A stretch of DNA of 14,934 nt. It comes from Actinomycetes bacterium. Lineage in GTDB: Bacteria; Actinomycetota; Actinomycetes; Actinomycetales; Microbacteriaceae. A model generated the notes under the pieces. It ran no database searches. It was given only the letters and a program-made list of their open reading frames with translations, and was not told where the DNA came from. The stretch covers positions 1 through 14,934 of the forward strand of contig JAEWJX010000058.1 in NCBI GenBank assembly GCA_023386365.1, given 5' to 3'. Below, one piece after another: positions 5,568 through 13,325 of this stretch; positions within the stretch are counted from its first letter, which is position 1, and each line of letters opens with the position of its first letter. The position numbers and the translations under genes were made by a program.

Positions 5568-6817
5568 CCGACTCCGACACCACCGCTCTCACCGACGCCG
5601 ACATCCGTCGGGCGCGTCGGCGCGGCCACGGGGTGCTGATCAGCGGGCAGGTTCTCGCCGGGCTCGGCATGGGCGCCACCATGTCGGCCGGGGCGCTGCT
5701 GATCACCGAGGTGTCCGGATCGGAAGCCTGGTCGGGCATGGCGGCCACCTCGTCGACGGTGGGCGCCGCGATCGCCTCCGTGCCGTTGGCCGCGCTCGCC
5801 ACCCGCCACGGCCGCGCGCCCGCGCTCGCCACCGGCGCCCTCGTGGCGACGGGCGGCGCGATCGTGGGGCTGATCGCCGCGATCGTCGTCAACTTCCCGC
5901 TGCTGCTGCTCGGCATCGTGATGCTCGGCTTCGGCACGGCCGTCAACCTGCAGTCCCGGTTCGCCGCCACCGACCTCTCCGAACCCGACCGCCGGGGCCG
6001 CGACCTCGCCGTGGTGGTGTGGGCGACCACGGTCGGCGCGGTGCTCGGCCCCAATCTGATCGAACCGGCGGACGCGTTCGGTCGGTCGCTCGGCTTGCCC
6101 CCGCTCAGCGGTCCCTTCCTGTTCACGATCGCGGCGCAGGTGATCGCGTCCGTGATCTACCTCGTGGGCCTGCGCCCCGATCCGCTTCGTCTCGCCGCCC
6201 GCATCTCCCGCGAACGACCGAGCGCCCCCGAGGCGGCTCCCCGGCGTGCGGACGCGAACGGGGTGGCCACCGGCGTCATCGCCACCTCGCTCAGCCACGC
6301 CACGATGGTGGCGGTGATGGCGATGACGCCCGTGCACCTCGTGCACCACGGCGCCACCCTCGCCGTCGTCGGTTTCACGATCAGCCTGCACGTGCTCGGC
6401 ATGTTCGCGCTGTCGCCCGTGTTCGGTCTGCTCGCCGACCGGCTAGGCCGCGAGGCCACCATCGGCATCGGCCAGGTGCTCCTGTTGGGTGCGCTCCTGA
6501 TCGTCGCCGCCGGTGCGGAATCCGAAGTGTGGGTGACGCTCGGACTGTTCCTCATCGGCCTCGGGTGGAGCGCGTCGACGGTGGCCGGATCGACCCTCAT
6601 CGCCGAATCCGCCGACCTCGAGCACCGCACCCGCATCCAGGGCCGGGCCGACCTGCTCATGTCGGCGGCGGGCGCCCTCGGCGGAGGCTTCGCGGGGCTC
6701 GTGCTCGCCGGCCTCGGATACGGCGGGCTGGCGCTCGTGGTCACGTCGCTCGTCGCGGCGGTGATGGTGGCGCTCGTCGTGCGGGCCACGCGCGGGCGGG
6801 CGAAGGCGCTCGCGTGA
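5564..6817 (+). CDS. Major facilitator superfamily transporter
   Basis: The 417-residue integral membrane protein has about 12 hydrophobic segments in two halves. They are separated by a basic, Pro/Ala-rich central loop (about 204-233, PLRLAARISRERPSAPEAAP). A degenerate motif A follows helix 2 (ATRHGRAPAL, 79-88), and a clear copy is in the second half (GLLADRLGREATI, 288-300), as expected for MFS drug/solute transporters. No residue pattern identifies the substrate. The GTG at 5564 is chosen because it overlaps the previous stop (GTGA) and leaves a normal cytoplasmic N-terminus rich in charged residues before the first helix at about 22. The frame is open upstream, but that sequence is the FAH gene read out of frame. 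Pairing with an FAH hydrolase suggests uptake of its substrate or export of a product, which is inference. Confidence 0.88.
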   Translation: MTDSDTTALTDADIRRARRRGHGVLISGQVLAGLGMGATMSAGALLITEVSGSEAWSGMAATSSTVGAAIASVPLAALATRHGRAPALATGALVATGGAIVGLIAAIVVNFPLLLLGIVMLGFGTAVNLQSRFAATDLSEPDRRGRDLAVVVWATTVGAVLGPNLIEPADAFGRSLGLPPLSGPFLFTIAAQVIASVIYLVGLRPDPLRLAARISRERPSAPEAAPRRADANGVATGVIATSLSHATMVAVMAMTPVHLVHHGATLAVVGFTISLHVLGMFALSPVFGLLADRLGREATIGIGQVLLLGALLIVAAGAESEVWVTLGLFLIGLGWSASTVAGSTLIAESADLEHRTRIQGRADLLMSAAGALGGGFAGLVLAGLGYGGLALVVTSLVAAVMVALVVRATRGRAKALA

Positions 6818-7863
6818 GCGCACGCCTGCACGAGCTGGCACCGGGTGCCGGGCTCGCCGTGGCGGGGGCCGCCGTCGCGTGGCTGATCTCGTGGGCGCTA
6901 CCCGCCATTCCGTGGCTGACGGCGGCGTTCGTGATCGGCGTGGTGCTCGCCTGCATTCCGCCGCTGCGCCCCGCGCTCGACGGCGGGCTGCGGCCGGGAC
7001 TCGGTTTCGCGGCGCGCACCCTGCTGCGTGCCGGCATCGTGCTGCTGGGGCTCGACCTGGCGCTCGGCGACATCGCCGCGCTCGGCGTGTGGGGAGTGCT
7101 GGCGATCGTCGCGCTCGTCACGGTCGCGTTCGCCGCCACCTACGGTGTCGCCAGACTCTTCCGGCTGCCGGGCGACGAGCCGGTGCTGCTGGCCGCCGGC
7201 TTCTCCATCTGCGGTGTCTCCGCGATCGGCGCGATGGCGGCCGCACGCCCCGCATCCGCCGGATCCAGATCCGCATCCGTGTCGAAAATGCAGGACTCGG
7301 CGACCCCCACCGCGCTGGTGACCCTGTTCGGCACAGCCGCCATCGTCATCCTTCCTGCATTGTCGACAGGGGCCGCGGCGCTCGGCTGGCCGATCTCGCC
7401 CGAGTTCTTCGGAGCGTGGGTGGGCGCGAGCGTGCACGACGTGGGTCAGGTGGTGGCGACGGCGCAGACTGCCGGCGCGGCCGCTCTCGCCGCGGCGATC
7501 GTGGTGAAGCTCACGCGGGTGCTGATGCTCGCGCCGATGGTGGCGATCGCCTCGCTGGGCGCCCGCCGCCGCGCCCGCACCGACGGCGTCACCGTGAAAC
7601 TCCCGCCGGTGGTGCCGCTGTTCATCCTCGGCTTCGTGGCGCTCATACTGGTGCGCACGTTCCTGCCGGTTCCGGATGCGGTGGTCGCCGCCGCAGACGT
7701 CGTGCGCAACGCCCTCCTCGCCGCGGCGCTCGTCGCGATCGGTGCGGGGCTGCGCCTCGAGCGCCTCGTGCGCACGGGTGGTCGCGCGCTCGGCGCCGCC
7801 ACCGTGTCGTGGGCGCTCATCCTGGTGCTGGGGGCGGGAGTCGCCTGGGTGGTGACGGCCTGA
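6814..7863 (+). CDS. YeiH/UPF0324 family putative sulfate exporter
   Basis: The 349-residue membrane protein has about ten hydrophobic segments. Family blocks are present: AGIVLLGLDLALGDI (73-87), AAGFSICGVSAIGAM (127-141), and FGAWVGASVHDVGQVVATA (199-217) with the conserved His208-Asp209. The family is annotated as putative sulfate exporters from work on sulfonate degraders; substrates elsewhere are unproven. The GTG at 6814 overlaps the MFS stop codon (GTGA), so coupling is likely. The loop at about 143-164 is odd. Where relatives usually carry an acidic EEE-type stretch, this protein has ARPASAGSRSASVSK, encoded with codons rare in this genome (GCA, AGA, GGA, AAA). The next gene starts after 52 bp. 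Confidence 0.87.
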   Translation: MSARLHELAPGAGLAVAGAAVAWLISWALPAIPWLTAAFVIGVVLACIPPLRPALDGGLRPGLGFAARTLLRAGIVLLGLDLALGDIAALGVWGVLAIVALVTVAFAATYGVARLFRLPGDEPVLLAAGFSICGVSAIGAMAAARPASAGSRSASVSKMQDSATPTALVTLFGTAAIVILPALSTGAAALGWPISPEFFGAWVGASVHDVGQVVATAQTAGAAALAAAIVVKLTRVLMLAPMVAIASLGARRRARTDGVTVKLPPVVPLFILGFVALILVRTFLPVPDAVVAAADVVRNALLAAALVAIGAGLRLERLVRTGGRALGAATVSWALILVLGAGVAWVVTA

Positions 7864-7915
7864 GAGGTCGCCCGACATGCGGCTGCCGTCCAGCCGGGAG
7901 AGGCACCCTGGAAGC

Positions 7916-8248
7916 ATGCCGGAACATCCGCTCGATCCCACGCGCCTGCGGGATCAACCGGCTCTCACCTCGTCGCAGGGACGCAGCTGGCTGATCCTCG
8001 GGGGCCTGCTCGCGCTCATCTCGCTGGGCCTCCTCGTGCCGATGGCGCTCATGAACATGCCGCCCGTGCCGGTGCCGCTCACCGCCGCGATCGTGATCGT
8101 GATCCTGTACCTGGGGATGGTGATCGTGCGTTTCGCGACCCCGCCCGGCCGTCTGCGTCTCGGTCTGCTGGCGATCGACATGCTCGCCATCGCGTTCGTC
8201 GCCGTTCTGGCGGTGGTGCTGGTGGCCGAGTTCGCGGCAGGATCGTGA
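7916..8248 (+). CDS. Three-helix membrane protein of unknown function
   Basis: The 110-residue protein has a hydrophilic N-terminus (MPEHPLDPTRLRDQPALTSS) and three predicted transmembrane helices at about 25-46, 53-73 and 80-106. The first loop is proline- and methionine-rich (NMPPVPVPL). I recognise no named family with certainty; similar small helix-rich proteins are common in Microbacteriaceae. The start is ambiguous. ATG 7916 gives a clean N-terminus but GGAAG is only one base upstream. ATG 7877 would add 13 residues and has GAGAGG nine bases before it. The extra codons include AGG, CCT and GGA, unusual here, so 7916 is preferred. Its stop overlaps a possible GTG start (8245) of the next gene, so it belongs to the same operon. 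Confidence 0.7.
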   Translation: MPEHPLDPTRLRDQPALTSSQGRSWLILGGLLALISLGLLVPMALMNMPPVPVPLTAAIVIVILYLGMVIVRFATPPGRLRLGLLAIDMLAIAFVAVLAVVLVAEFAAGS

Positions 8249-8250
8249 CC

Positions 8251-8688
8251 GTGAAGTACCAGACGACTCTGCTGCAGACGGGCAACAACACCGGCATCGA
8301 AGTGCCCCCGGAGCTCGTCGAGGAGCTCGGCGGCGGCAAACGCGCGGCGGTGAAGGTGACCGTCAACGGCTACGCCTACCCGTCGACGATCGCGTCGATG
8401 GGGGGCAAGTTCCTCATCCCGTTCTCGTCCGACAAGCGTGCCGCTACCGGCATCGCGGGCGGCGACCCCATCGAGGTCGAGCTGGTGCTCGACACAGAAC
8501 CGCGCATCATCGAGCCGACGCCGGACCTCGCAGAGGCGCTCGCCGCGAACCCGGCTGCCGCGGCCGCGTGGGAGAAGCTCGCACCGAGTCACCGCAAGGC
8601 GCACGTCACCGCCATCGAGGGGGCGAAGGCTGCCGAGACCCGCGCCCGCCGCGTGGCGGCTGCGGTCGAGAAGCTCGCCGCCGGCTGA
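8251..8688 (+). CDS. DUF1905/YdeI-OmpD-associated domain protein
   Basis: The 145-residue cytoplasmic protein has two parts. Residues 1-85 form a small beta-rich DUF1905 domain (MKYQTTLLQTGNNTGIEVP, GKFLIPFSS, GDPIEVELVLD). Residues 88-145 form a helical tail, AWEKLAPSHRKAHVTAI then EGAKAAETRARRV, matching the YdeI/OmpD-associated family block (LSPSHRREY...EEAKREETRARRI type). Some relatives are annotated as bacteriocin-protection proteins, but the biochemical role is not established. The start at GTG 8251 is preferred: AGGA (8239-8242) lies eight bases upstream and homologues begin with this strand. GTG 8245 would add Met-Thr and create a GTGA overlap with the previous gene. It is the last gene of the plus-strand run, and its stop is two bases from the convergent LacI-gene stop. 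Confidence 0.85.
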   Translation: MKYQTTLLQTGNNTGIEVPPELVEELGGGKRAAVKVTVNGYAYPSTIASMGGKFLIPFSSDKRAATGIAGGDPIEVELVLDTEPRIIEPTPDLAEALAANPAAAAAWEKLAPSHRKAHVTAIEGAKAAETRARRVAAAVEKLAAG

Positions 8689-8703
8689 GTTCAGGGCTGG
8701 CGG
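8678..8703. terminator. Hairpin spanning both convergent stop codons
   Basis: Bases 8678-8685 and 8696-8703 pair to an 8-bp stem with one G-U wobble in the plus-strand RNA (an A-C mismatch on the minus strand). The 10-nt loop contains the TGA of the DUF1905 gene (8686-8688) and the reverse-strand TGA of the LacI gene (8693-8691). With only two bases between the genes this is the only candidate for a shared terminator. There is no U tract. Confidence 0.4.
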
Positions 8704-9704
8704 GTCGACTCGCGCAGCACGAGTCGCGTCGGCAGCGGGGTGTCTTCGGTGACGGTCTCGGGGTCCTCCACCGCCACGAGCACCTTCTGCATGATGAGCC
8801 CGCCGAGCGCCGCGAAGTCCTGCCGCACCGTCGTCAGCGGCGGGAAGAGGTAGCCGGCCTCGGGCACGTCGTCGAAGCCGACGACGCTCACGTCCTCGGG
8901 CACCCGAATGCCGCGCTGCCGGAATGCCGACAGCAGCCCGATCGCCATATGGTCGTTCGCCGCGAACACCGCCTCGCCGGGCTGGATGTCGAGCTCGCTC
9001 GCCACGGCGAACCCGCTCGCCGCCGACCAGTCGCCGCGCGACGGCTTCACGATGTCGAGGCGGCGTCCGATCAGCTCGTCGCGCCATCCGCGTTCCCGTT
9101 CGATGGCGTCGGGGTTCTCGAGCGGTCCGCCGAGGTGCAGGATGCGGGTGTGGCCCAGCTCGGCCAGGTGGCGCACCGCGGCGCGCGCTCCCCGGTACTG
9201 GTCGATCGACACGATCAGCGGGCTCGGGCGCGGGGATGCCGCCACCGCCACCACCGGGATCGACAGGTCGAGGGCGCGCACCACCTCCAGCACGGCGACG
9301 TCGACCACGATCAGCACGATCGCGTCGACCCGTTGGCGCAGCAGCGCCTCGACGAGCGACTTGACGGCGGCGGGGTCGTCATCGAGTGAGCTCACCGTCT
9401 CGACGCTGTAGCGGGCGGCGCGGGCGGCGAAGTTGAAGTGCATGGCGATGGAGCTGGGGCCGAAGTCGGAGACCCCCGGCGAGACGAGGCCGATGGTGCG
9501 GGTGCGTCGGGTGACGAGCGCGCGCGCCGCGGGGGAGGGGCTGTATCGCAGCTGCGCGATCGCCTGCTCGACGCGGGCGCGGGTTGCGGGTCGCACGTTC
9601 GGCAGGTCGTTGAGCACACGCGAGACGGTCTGGTGCGACACCCCCGCGAGGCGGGCGACGTCGAAGATGTTGGCGGCGCGCGCGCCCTTGTCGTCGGAGC
9701 TCAT
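8691..9704 (-). CDS. LacI family transcriptional regulator
   Basis: The 337-residue DNA-binding repressor is of the sugar-sensing LacI/GalR type. The helix-turn-helix lies at residues 12-33 (NIFDVARLAGVSHQTVSRVL), followed by a hinge helix at about 55-65 (SPSPAARALV). A periplasmic-binding-protein-like effector domain runs from IGLVSPGVSD (71-80) to the end, with VFAANDHMAIG (246-256) and VSVVGFDDVPEA (272-283) as typical ligand and dimer segments. It starts 10 bp after the second ATPase gene in the sugar ABC operon, so it is probably co-transcribed and controls that operon in response to the imported sugar. Its operator would be near the operon promoter, outside the window, and no LacI-type palindrome was found inside. 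The Shine-Dalgarno sequence is weak (GAGGGG is about 13 bases away), which suggests translation coupled to the upstream gene. Confidence 0.93.
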   Translation of the reverse strand: MSSDDKGARAANIFDVARLAGVSHQTVSRVLNDLPNVRPATRARVEQAIAQLRYSPSPAARALVTRRTRTIGLVSPGVSDFGPSSIAMHFNFAARAARYSVETVSSLDDDPAAVKSLVEALLRQRVDAIVLIVVDVAVLEVVRALDLSIPVVAVAASPRPSPLIVSIDQYRGARAAVRHLAELGHTRILHLGGPLENPDAIERERGWRDELIGRRLDIVKPSRGDWSAASGFAVASELDIQPGEAVFAANDHMAIGLLSAFRQRGIRVPEDVSVVGFDDVPEAGYLFPPLTTVRQDFAALGGLIMQKVLVAVEDPETVTEDTPLPTRLVLRESTRQP

Positions 9705-9714
9705 CGTCGGCCGG

Positions 9715-11229
9715 TCACCCCTCGTCGTCCGGTCGGGCGACGAGCGCCAGGAGGGAGTCGGCGGTCAACTGCTCGGCGGCGTGCGACGACACGATCTCGC
9801 CGCTGCGCAGCACGATCACGCGGTTCGAGACACGCAGAACCTCTTCGAGTTCGGCCGAGATGAACATCACCGACAGTCCGTTGTCGGCCAGTTCGCTCAC
9901 CAGGTTCTGGATCTCGACCTTCGCCCCCACGTCGATGCCGCGGGTGGGTTCGTCGAGCACGAGCACCCGGGGTGCCAGGGCGAGCAGCCGCGCGAGCAGC
10001 ACCTTCTGCTGGTTGCCGCCCGAGAGGGTGCCGGCCGCGCGTTCCGGGTCGGCGGGGCGGATGTCGAGGGCGTCGATCCAGCTGGCCGCCAGTTCGCGTT
10101 CGCGGGCGGTGGGGATGCGGTGCAGGATGCCGCGTTGCGCCTGCAGGGCGAGGGTGATGTTCTCGCGCACCGACAGTTCGCTGATGATGCCGTCGGTGCG
10201 GCGGTTCTCGGACGAGTAGACGACGCCGAGCGAGATCGCCTGCCGCGGCTGGCGGGGGTGCTGTTGAACCCCGGCGATGCGGATGATGCCGGAGCCGATG
10301 CCGTCGACGCCGGTGAGTGCGCGCGCCAGTTCGGTGCGGCCGGAGCCGAGCAGCCCGGCGACGCCCAGCACCTCGCCTTCGACGAGGTCGACATCCGCCC
10401 CCTGGATGCCGGCGGCGCTCACGTCGCGTGCGCTGAGGTACGGGGTGGTGATCTCGGCGGTGGGCGGGTCGCTGCGGGGACGCACCGCGAGTTCGCCGAC
10501 ACTGCGCCCGAGCATCTTCTGCACGAGGTCGATGCGCAGCAGTTCGCGGGTGAGGTACTCGCCCACGAGGCGGCCGCCGCGCAGCACGGTCACCCGGTCG
10601 CAGATCTCGTACACCTGGTCGAGGAAGTGGGAGACGAACAGGATGGCGACGCCGCGCTGCTTGAGTTCGCGGATCACCCGGAACAGTTCGGCGACCTCGT
10701 CGAGGTCGAGGCTGGAGGTGGGCTCGTCGAGCACCAGCACCTTCACGTCGGTGGAGATGGCGCGCGCGATGGCGACCAGCTGCTGCACGGCGAGGGAGTG
10801 CGCCCCGAGCTGGGAGGCGGGGTCGATGTCGAGCCCCAGGTCGGCGAGGGCGGTGCGTGCGTCGGCCCGCATCCGCTTCCAGTCGATCACCCCGAGCCGC
10901 CGCGGTTCCCGCCCGAGCCAGATGTTCTCGGCGACGGTCAGGTTCGGCAGCAGGTCGATCTCCTGGTAGACCGTGCTGATGCCGGCCACGAGGGCGTCGT
11001 GCGGGTTCGTGAAGTGCACCTGCTCGCCGTCGAGCCGGATGATGCCGGCGTCGAGGGGCAGCGCACCGGTGAGGGCTTTGATGAGCGTCGACTTGCCGGC
11101 GCCGTTCTCGCCCATCAGCGAATGCACCTCACCGGGGAACATCCGGAAGTCGACGCGGTCCAGCGCCAGCTCGGCCGGGAAGCGCACCGTGGCTCCCACG
11201 ACCTCGACGACGGGCTGGGTCATGGACAT
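9715..11229 (-). CDS. Second sugar ABC importer ATPase, YtfR-like, double NBD
   Basis: The 504-residue cytoplasmic ATPase has two fused nucleotide-binding domains. NBD1 has Walker A GENGAGKST (40-48), HSLAVQQLVAIARA in place of a classic signature (144-157), Walker B VLVLDEP (164-170) and the switch His201 in FVSHFLDQ. NBD2 has the degenerate P-loop GLLGSGRTE (292-300) usual in the AraG/MglA/RbsA/YtfR group, LSGGNQQ (402-408) and VLVLDEP (423-429). The segment RENITLALQAQRG closely resembles E. coli YtfR. It is intact and not a decayed copy, although it is the second ATPase of this operon. The start is uncertain: ATG 11229 and ATG 11223 are in frame, and neither has a clear ribosome site. It is separated from the YjfF-type permease gene by 42 bp. 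Confidence 0.93.
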   Translation of the reverse strand: MSMTQPVVEVVGATVRFPAELALDRVDFRMFPGEVHSLMGENGAGKSTLIKALTGALPLDAGIIRLDGEQVHFTNPHDALVAGISTVYQEIDLLPNLTVAENIWLGREPRRLGVIDWKRMRADARTALADLGLDIDPASQLGAHSLAVQQLVAIARAISTDVKVLVLDEPTSSLDLDEVAELFRVIRELKQRGVAILFVSHFLDQVYEICDRVTVLRGGRLVGEYLTRELLRIDLVQKMLGRSVGELAVRPRSDPPTAEITTPYLSARDVSAAGIQGADVDLVEGEVLGVAGLLGSGRTELARALTGVDGIGSGIIRIAGVQQHPRQPRQAISLGVVYSSENRRTDGIISELSVRENITLALQAQRGILHRIPTARERELAASWIDALDIRPADPERAAGTLSGGNQQKVLLARLLALAPRVLVLDEPTRGIDVGAKVEIQNLVSELADNGLSVMFISAELEEVLRVSNRVIVLRSGEIVSSHAAEQLTADSLLALVARPDDEG

Positions 11230-11271
11230 ATCATGCCCGGATGCGGCGCCCCCCGGCGGCAGGCGCGGGCG

Positions 11272-12291
11272 TCACCGCCTGCTCGACCGCGCCACGATGA
11301 GCCGCTGCACCACCACGAACAGCAGCAGCAGCGCACCGATCGAGATGCGGGTCCACGACTGGTCGGCGCCGAGGAACGAGATGGCCGTCTTGATGGTGCC
11401 GTAGACGAACACGCCGATCATCGATCCGACGACGTACCCGGAGCCGCCCGTGAGCAGGGTGCCGCCGATGACGACCGCGGCGATCGTGTCGAGTTCGGTG
11501 CCGATGCCGTTGAGCGGGTAGGAGGCCCCCGTGTAGGCGGTGAAGACGACGCCGGCGAGACCGGCGCACAGGCCGCTCACGACGTACGCGAGCAGCTTGG
11601 TGCGCACCACCGGCAGACCCATGAGCCGTGCCGAGGATTCGTTGCCGCCGATCGCGTAGATGGTGCGTCCGAAGCGCGTGTAGGCGAGCACGAGCGTGCC
11701 TACGAGCACCACCAGCAGGGCGATGATGCCGGTGGGGGTGATGTAGAAGCCGCCGGGTGCGCCCTGGATGCGGGTGGACTGCAGCCAGAGGATCGCCGGG
11801 TCCTCGACCTTGATCGACGACAGGCTCACCATGAACGCGAGCCCGCGGGCGGCGAACATCGCCGCGAGCGAGGCGATGAACGGCTGCACGTCGAAGTACT
11901 GCACGAGGATGCCGACGGCGAGTCCCATCGCGGATCCGATGAGCAGCATCACCGGCACCACGACGCCGGCGGGCAGTCCGTCGCGCAGCAGGCTCGCTCC
12001 GAGCATCCCGGTGAAGGCCATCACGGCACCCACGGAGAGGTCGATGCCGCCGGTGAGGATCACGAACGTCATGCCCACGGCGAGGATGAAGAGGTACGCG
12101 TTGTCGAGCAGCAGCGCCGACAGCACCCGCGGGGTGAGGAAGTTGCCGAAGTACAGCTGCGCCGTCACCAGCATGATGATGAGGATCGCGAGGGCCGCGA
12201 ACACGGGCACCCACGAGGCGCGGCGGCTGAGGAACCGCTTCACCATGCCGGTCGTCGTGGCCGTGCCGGCCGTCGCCTGAACGCTGGTCAC
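11272..12291 (-). CDS. yjfF: Sugar ABC importer permease, YjfF type
   Basis: The 339-residue membrane protein belongs to the BPD_transp_2 (RbsC/AraH-like) permease family. Its closest recognisable model is E. coli YjfF of the galactofuranose importer. Shared blocks are LTDNA-like LLDNAYLFILAVGMTF (61-76), VILTGGIDLSVGAVMAFTGM (77-96), RTIYAIGGNESSARLMG (209-225), and ELDTIAAVVIGGTLLTGGSG (266-285). Eight to ten hydrophobic segments are visible. The start GTG 12291 is set by GGAGG seven bases upstream (12303-12299) and by a GTGA overlap with the stop of the preceding permease gene. An ATG 15 codons later is the alternative. It should pair with the YtfT-type permease as a heterodimer and couple to one or both ATPases. 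The substrate (galactofuranose, another furanose or fructose) is not decided by sequence. Confidence 0.92.
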   Translation of the reverse strand: MTSVQATAGTATTTGMVKRFLSRRASWVPVFAALAILIIMLVTAQLYFGNFLTPRVLSALLLDNAYLFILAVGMTFVILTGGIDLSVGAVMAFTGMLGASLLRDGLPAGVVVPVMLLIGSAMGLAVGILVQYFDVQPFIASLAAMFAARGLAFMVSLSSIKVEDPAILWLQSTRIQGAPGGFYITPTGIIALLVVLVGTLVLAYTRFGRTIYAIGGNESSARLMGLPVVRTKLLAYVVSGLCAGLAGVVFTAYTGASYPLNGIGTELDTIAAVVIGGTLLTGGSGYVVGSMIGVFVYGTIKTAISFLGADQSWTRISIGALLLLFVVVQRLIVARSSRR

Positions 12292-13325
12292 GAGGCCACC
12301 TCCGCCTTGTCGGTGTTGCGGGTGCGCAGCGACTGGCCGAGGCGGGCGATCCCGCCCCGTACCCGCGGCGACTGCACGAGGACGACGATCACGACCACGA
12401 TCGCGAGGAACAGCGGGCTCACCGCCGGCGGCACGCCCAGGAAGGTGATCGTCGACTTGAGGGTCTGGATGGTGAACACGCCCACGACGGTGCCGGCGAT
12501 GGAGAACTTGCCGCCCATGAGGGAGGTGCCGCCGAGCACCACCGCGAGGATCGCATCCAACTCGATGTAGAGGCCGGCGGCGTTCGCGTCGGCGGCCATG
12601 ATGTTGGAGCTGTAGAGGATGCCGGCGAAGCCTGCGAGCAGACCGCTCGCCGCGTAGGCGCCCCAGATGATGCCGCGGGAGCGGACGCCCGCGAGGCGGC
12701 TGGCCTCCGGGTTGATGCCCACCGCCTCCGTCAGCACGCCGAGCGCGGTACGACGTTCGACGAGTGCCATGATGAGCACCGCCGCGATGGAGACGTAGAA
12801 CGCGAACGGGAGGCCCGCGAAGTACCCCTGCGCCATGAACTTGTAGGGGTCGGAGTTGATGGTGGTGATGAAGCCGCCGGTGATCAGCAGCGCCACACCG
12901 CGGCCGGCGAGCATCAGCACCAGGGTGGCGATGATCGGCTGCACGCCGACCACGGCTACCAGGAAGCCGTTCCACACCCCCAGCACCAGCGCCACGAGCA
13001 CCCCGGTGGCGATGGCCACGAGCACGGTGCCCAGGTCGTTGGGGGTCGACGATCCGGAGATGATCGTGAGGGCGACTGCCCCCGACACGGCCATGATGGC
13101 GCCCACCGACAGGTCGATGCCGCGGGTGGCGATGACCACCGTCATACCGAGTGCGACCAGCATGAGCGGCGCGCTGTTGCGGAGGATGTCGATCAGCGGC
13201 CCGTAGAGCTGGCCGTTCTGCACCGTCACGCTGATGAACGACGGGCGCGCGACCGTGTTCACCACGATCAGCGCGAGCAGCGCCACCACCGGCCAGAACA
13301 GCCGGTGTTTCACGATTCTCTTCAT
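12288..13325 (-). CDS. ytfT: Sugar ABC importer permease, YtfT type
   Basis: The 345-residue membrane permease is of the same family as YjfF but most like E. coli YtfT. Matching blocks are VQNGQLYGPLIDILRNSAPL (35-54), ALGMTVVIATRGIDLSVGAI (58-77), QPIIATLVLMLAGRGVALLI (129-148), EAVGINPEASRLAGV (200-214), and GLYIELDAILAVVLGGTSLM (251-270). Position 68 is Arg (ATRGIDLSVG), where E. coli YtfT has Gly. The start ATG 13325 overlaps the TGA of the upstream ATPase gene as ATGA, and GGAG lies eight bases before it, so translation is coupled. Its own stop overlaps the next permease start by four bases. The tight arrangement implies equal production of the two permease halves. Confidence 0.92.
   Translation of the reverse strand: MKRIVKHRLFWPVVALLALIVVNTVARPSFISVTVQNGQLYGPLIDILRNSAPLMLVALGMTVVIATRGIDLSVGAIMAVSGAVALTIISGSSTPNDLGTVLVAIATGVLVALVLGVWNGFLVAVVGVQPIIATLVLMLAGRGVALLITGGFITTINSDPYKFMAQGYFAGLPFAFYVSIAAVLIMALVERRTALGVLTEAVGINPEASRLAGVRSRGIIWGAYAASGLLAGFAGILYSSNIMAADANAAGLYIELDAILAVVLGGTSLMGGKFSIAGTVVGVFTIQTLKSTITFLGVPPAVSPLFLAIVVVIVVLVQSPRVRGGIARLGQSLRTRNTDKAEVAS
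12299..12303 (-). promoter_or_regulatory. Ribosome binding site deciding the YjfF-type permease start
   Basis: Read on the minus strand, GGAGG (12303-12299) is followed by a seven-base spacer and GTG 12291. It lies inside the end of the ytfT-type gene. It is the strongest reason to start the YjfF-type gene at 12291 and not at the ATG at 12246. Confidence 0.65.

Noticed and set aside
10330..10360. The degenerate second P-loop (GLLGSGRTE) as evidence of a broken ATPase
   Set aside because: The same replacement occurs in the other ATPase here and in the AraG/MglA/YtfR family generally, so it is a normal family trait.
9433..12570. A 1045-codon open frame on the plus strand opposite the ABC operon
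   Set aside because: It is antisense to the second ATPase, the YjfF-type permease and LacI genes, which have full family motifs. Its product is a low-complexity string rich in His, Asp, Glu, Arg and Gly, the usual artefact of reading high-GC genes on the opposite strand.
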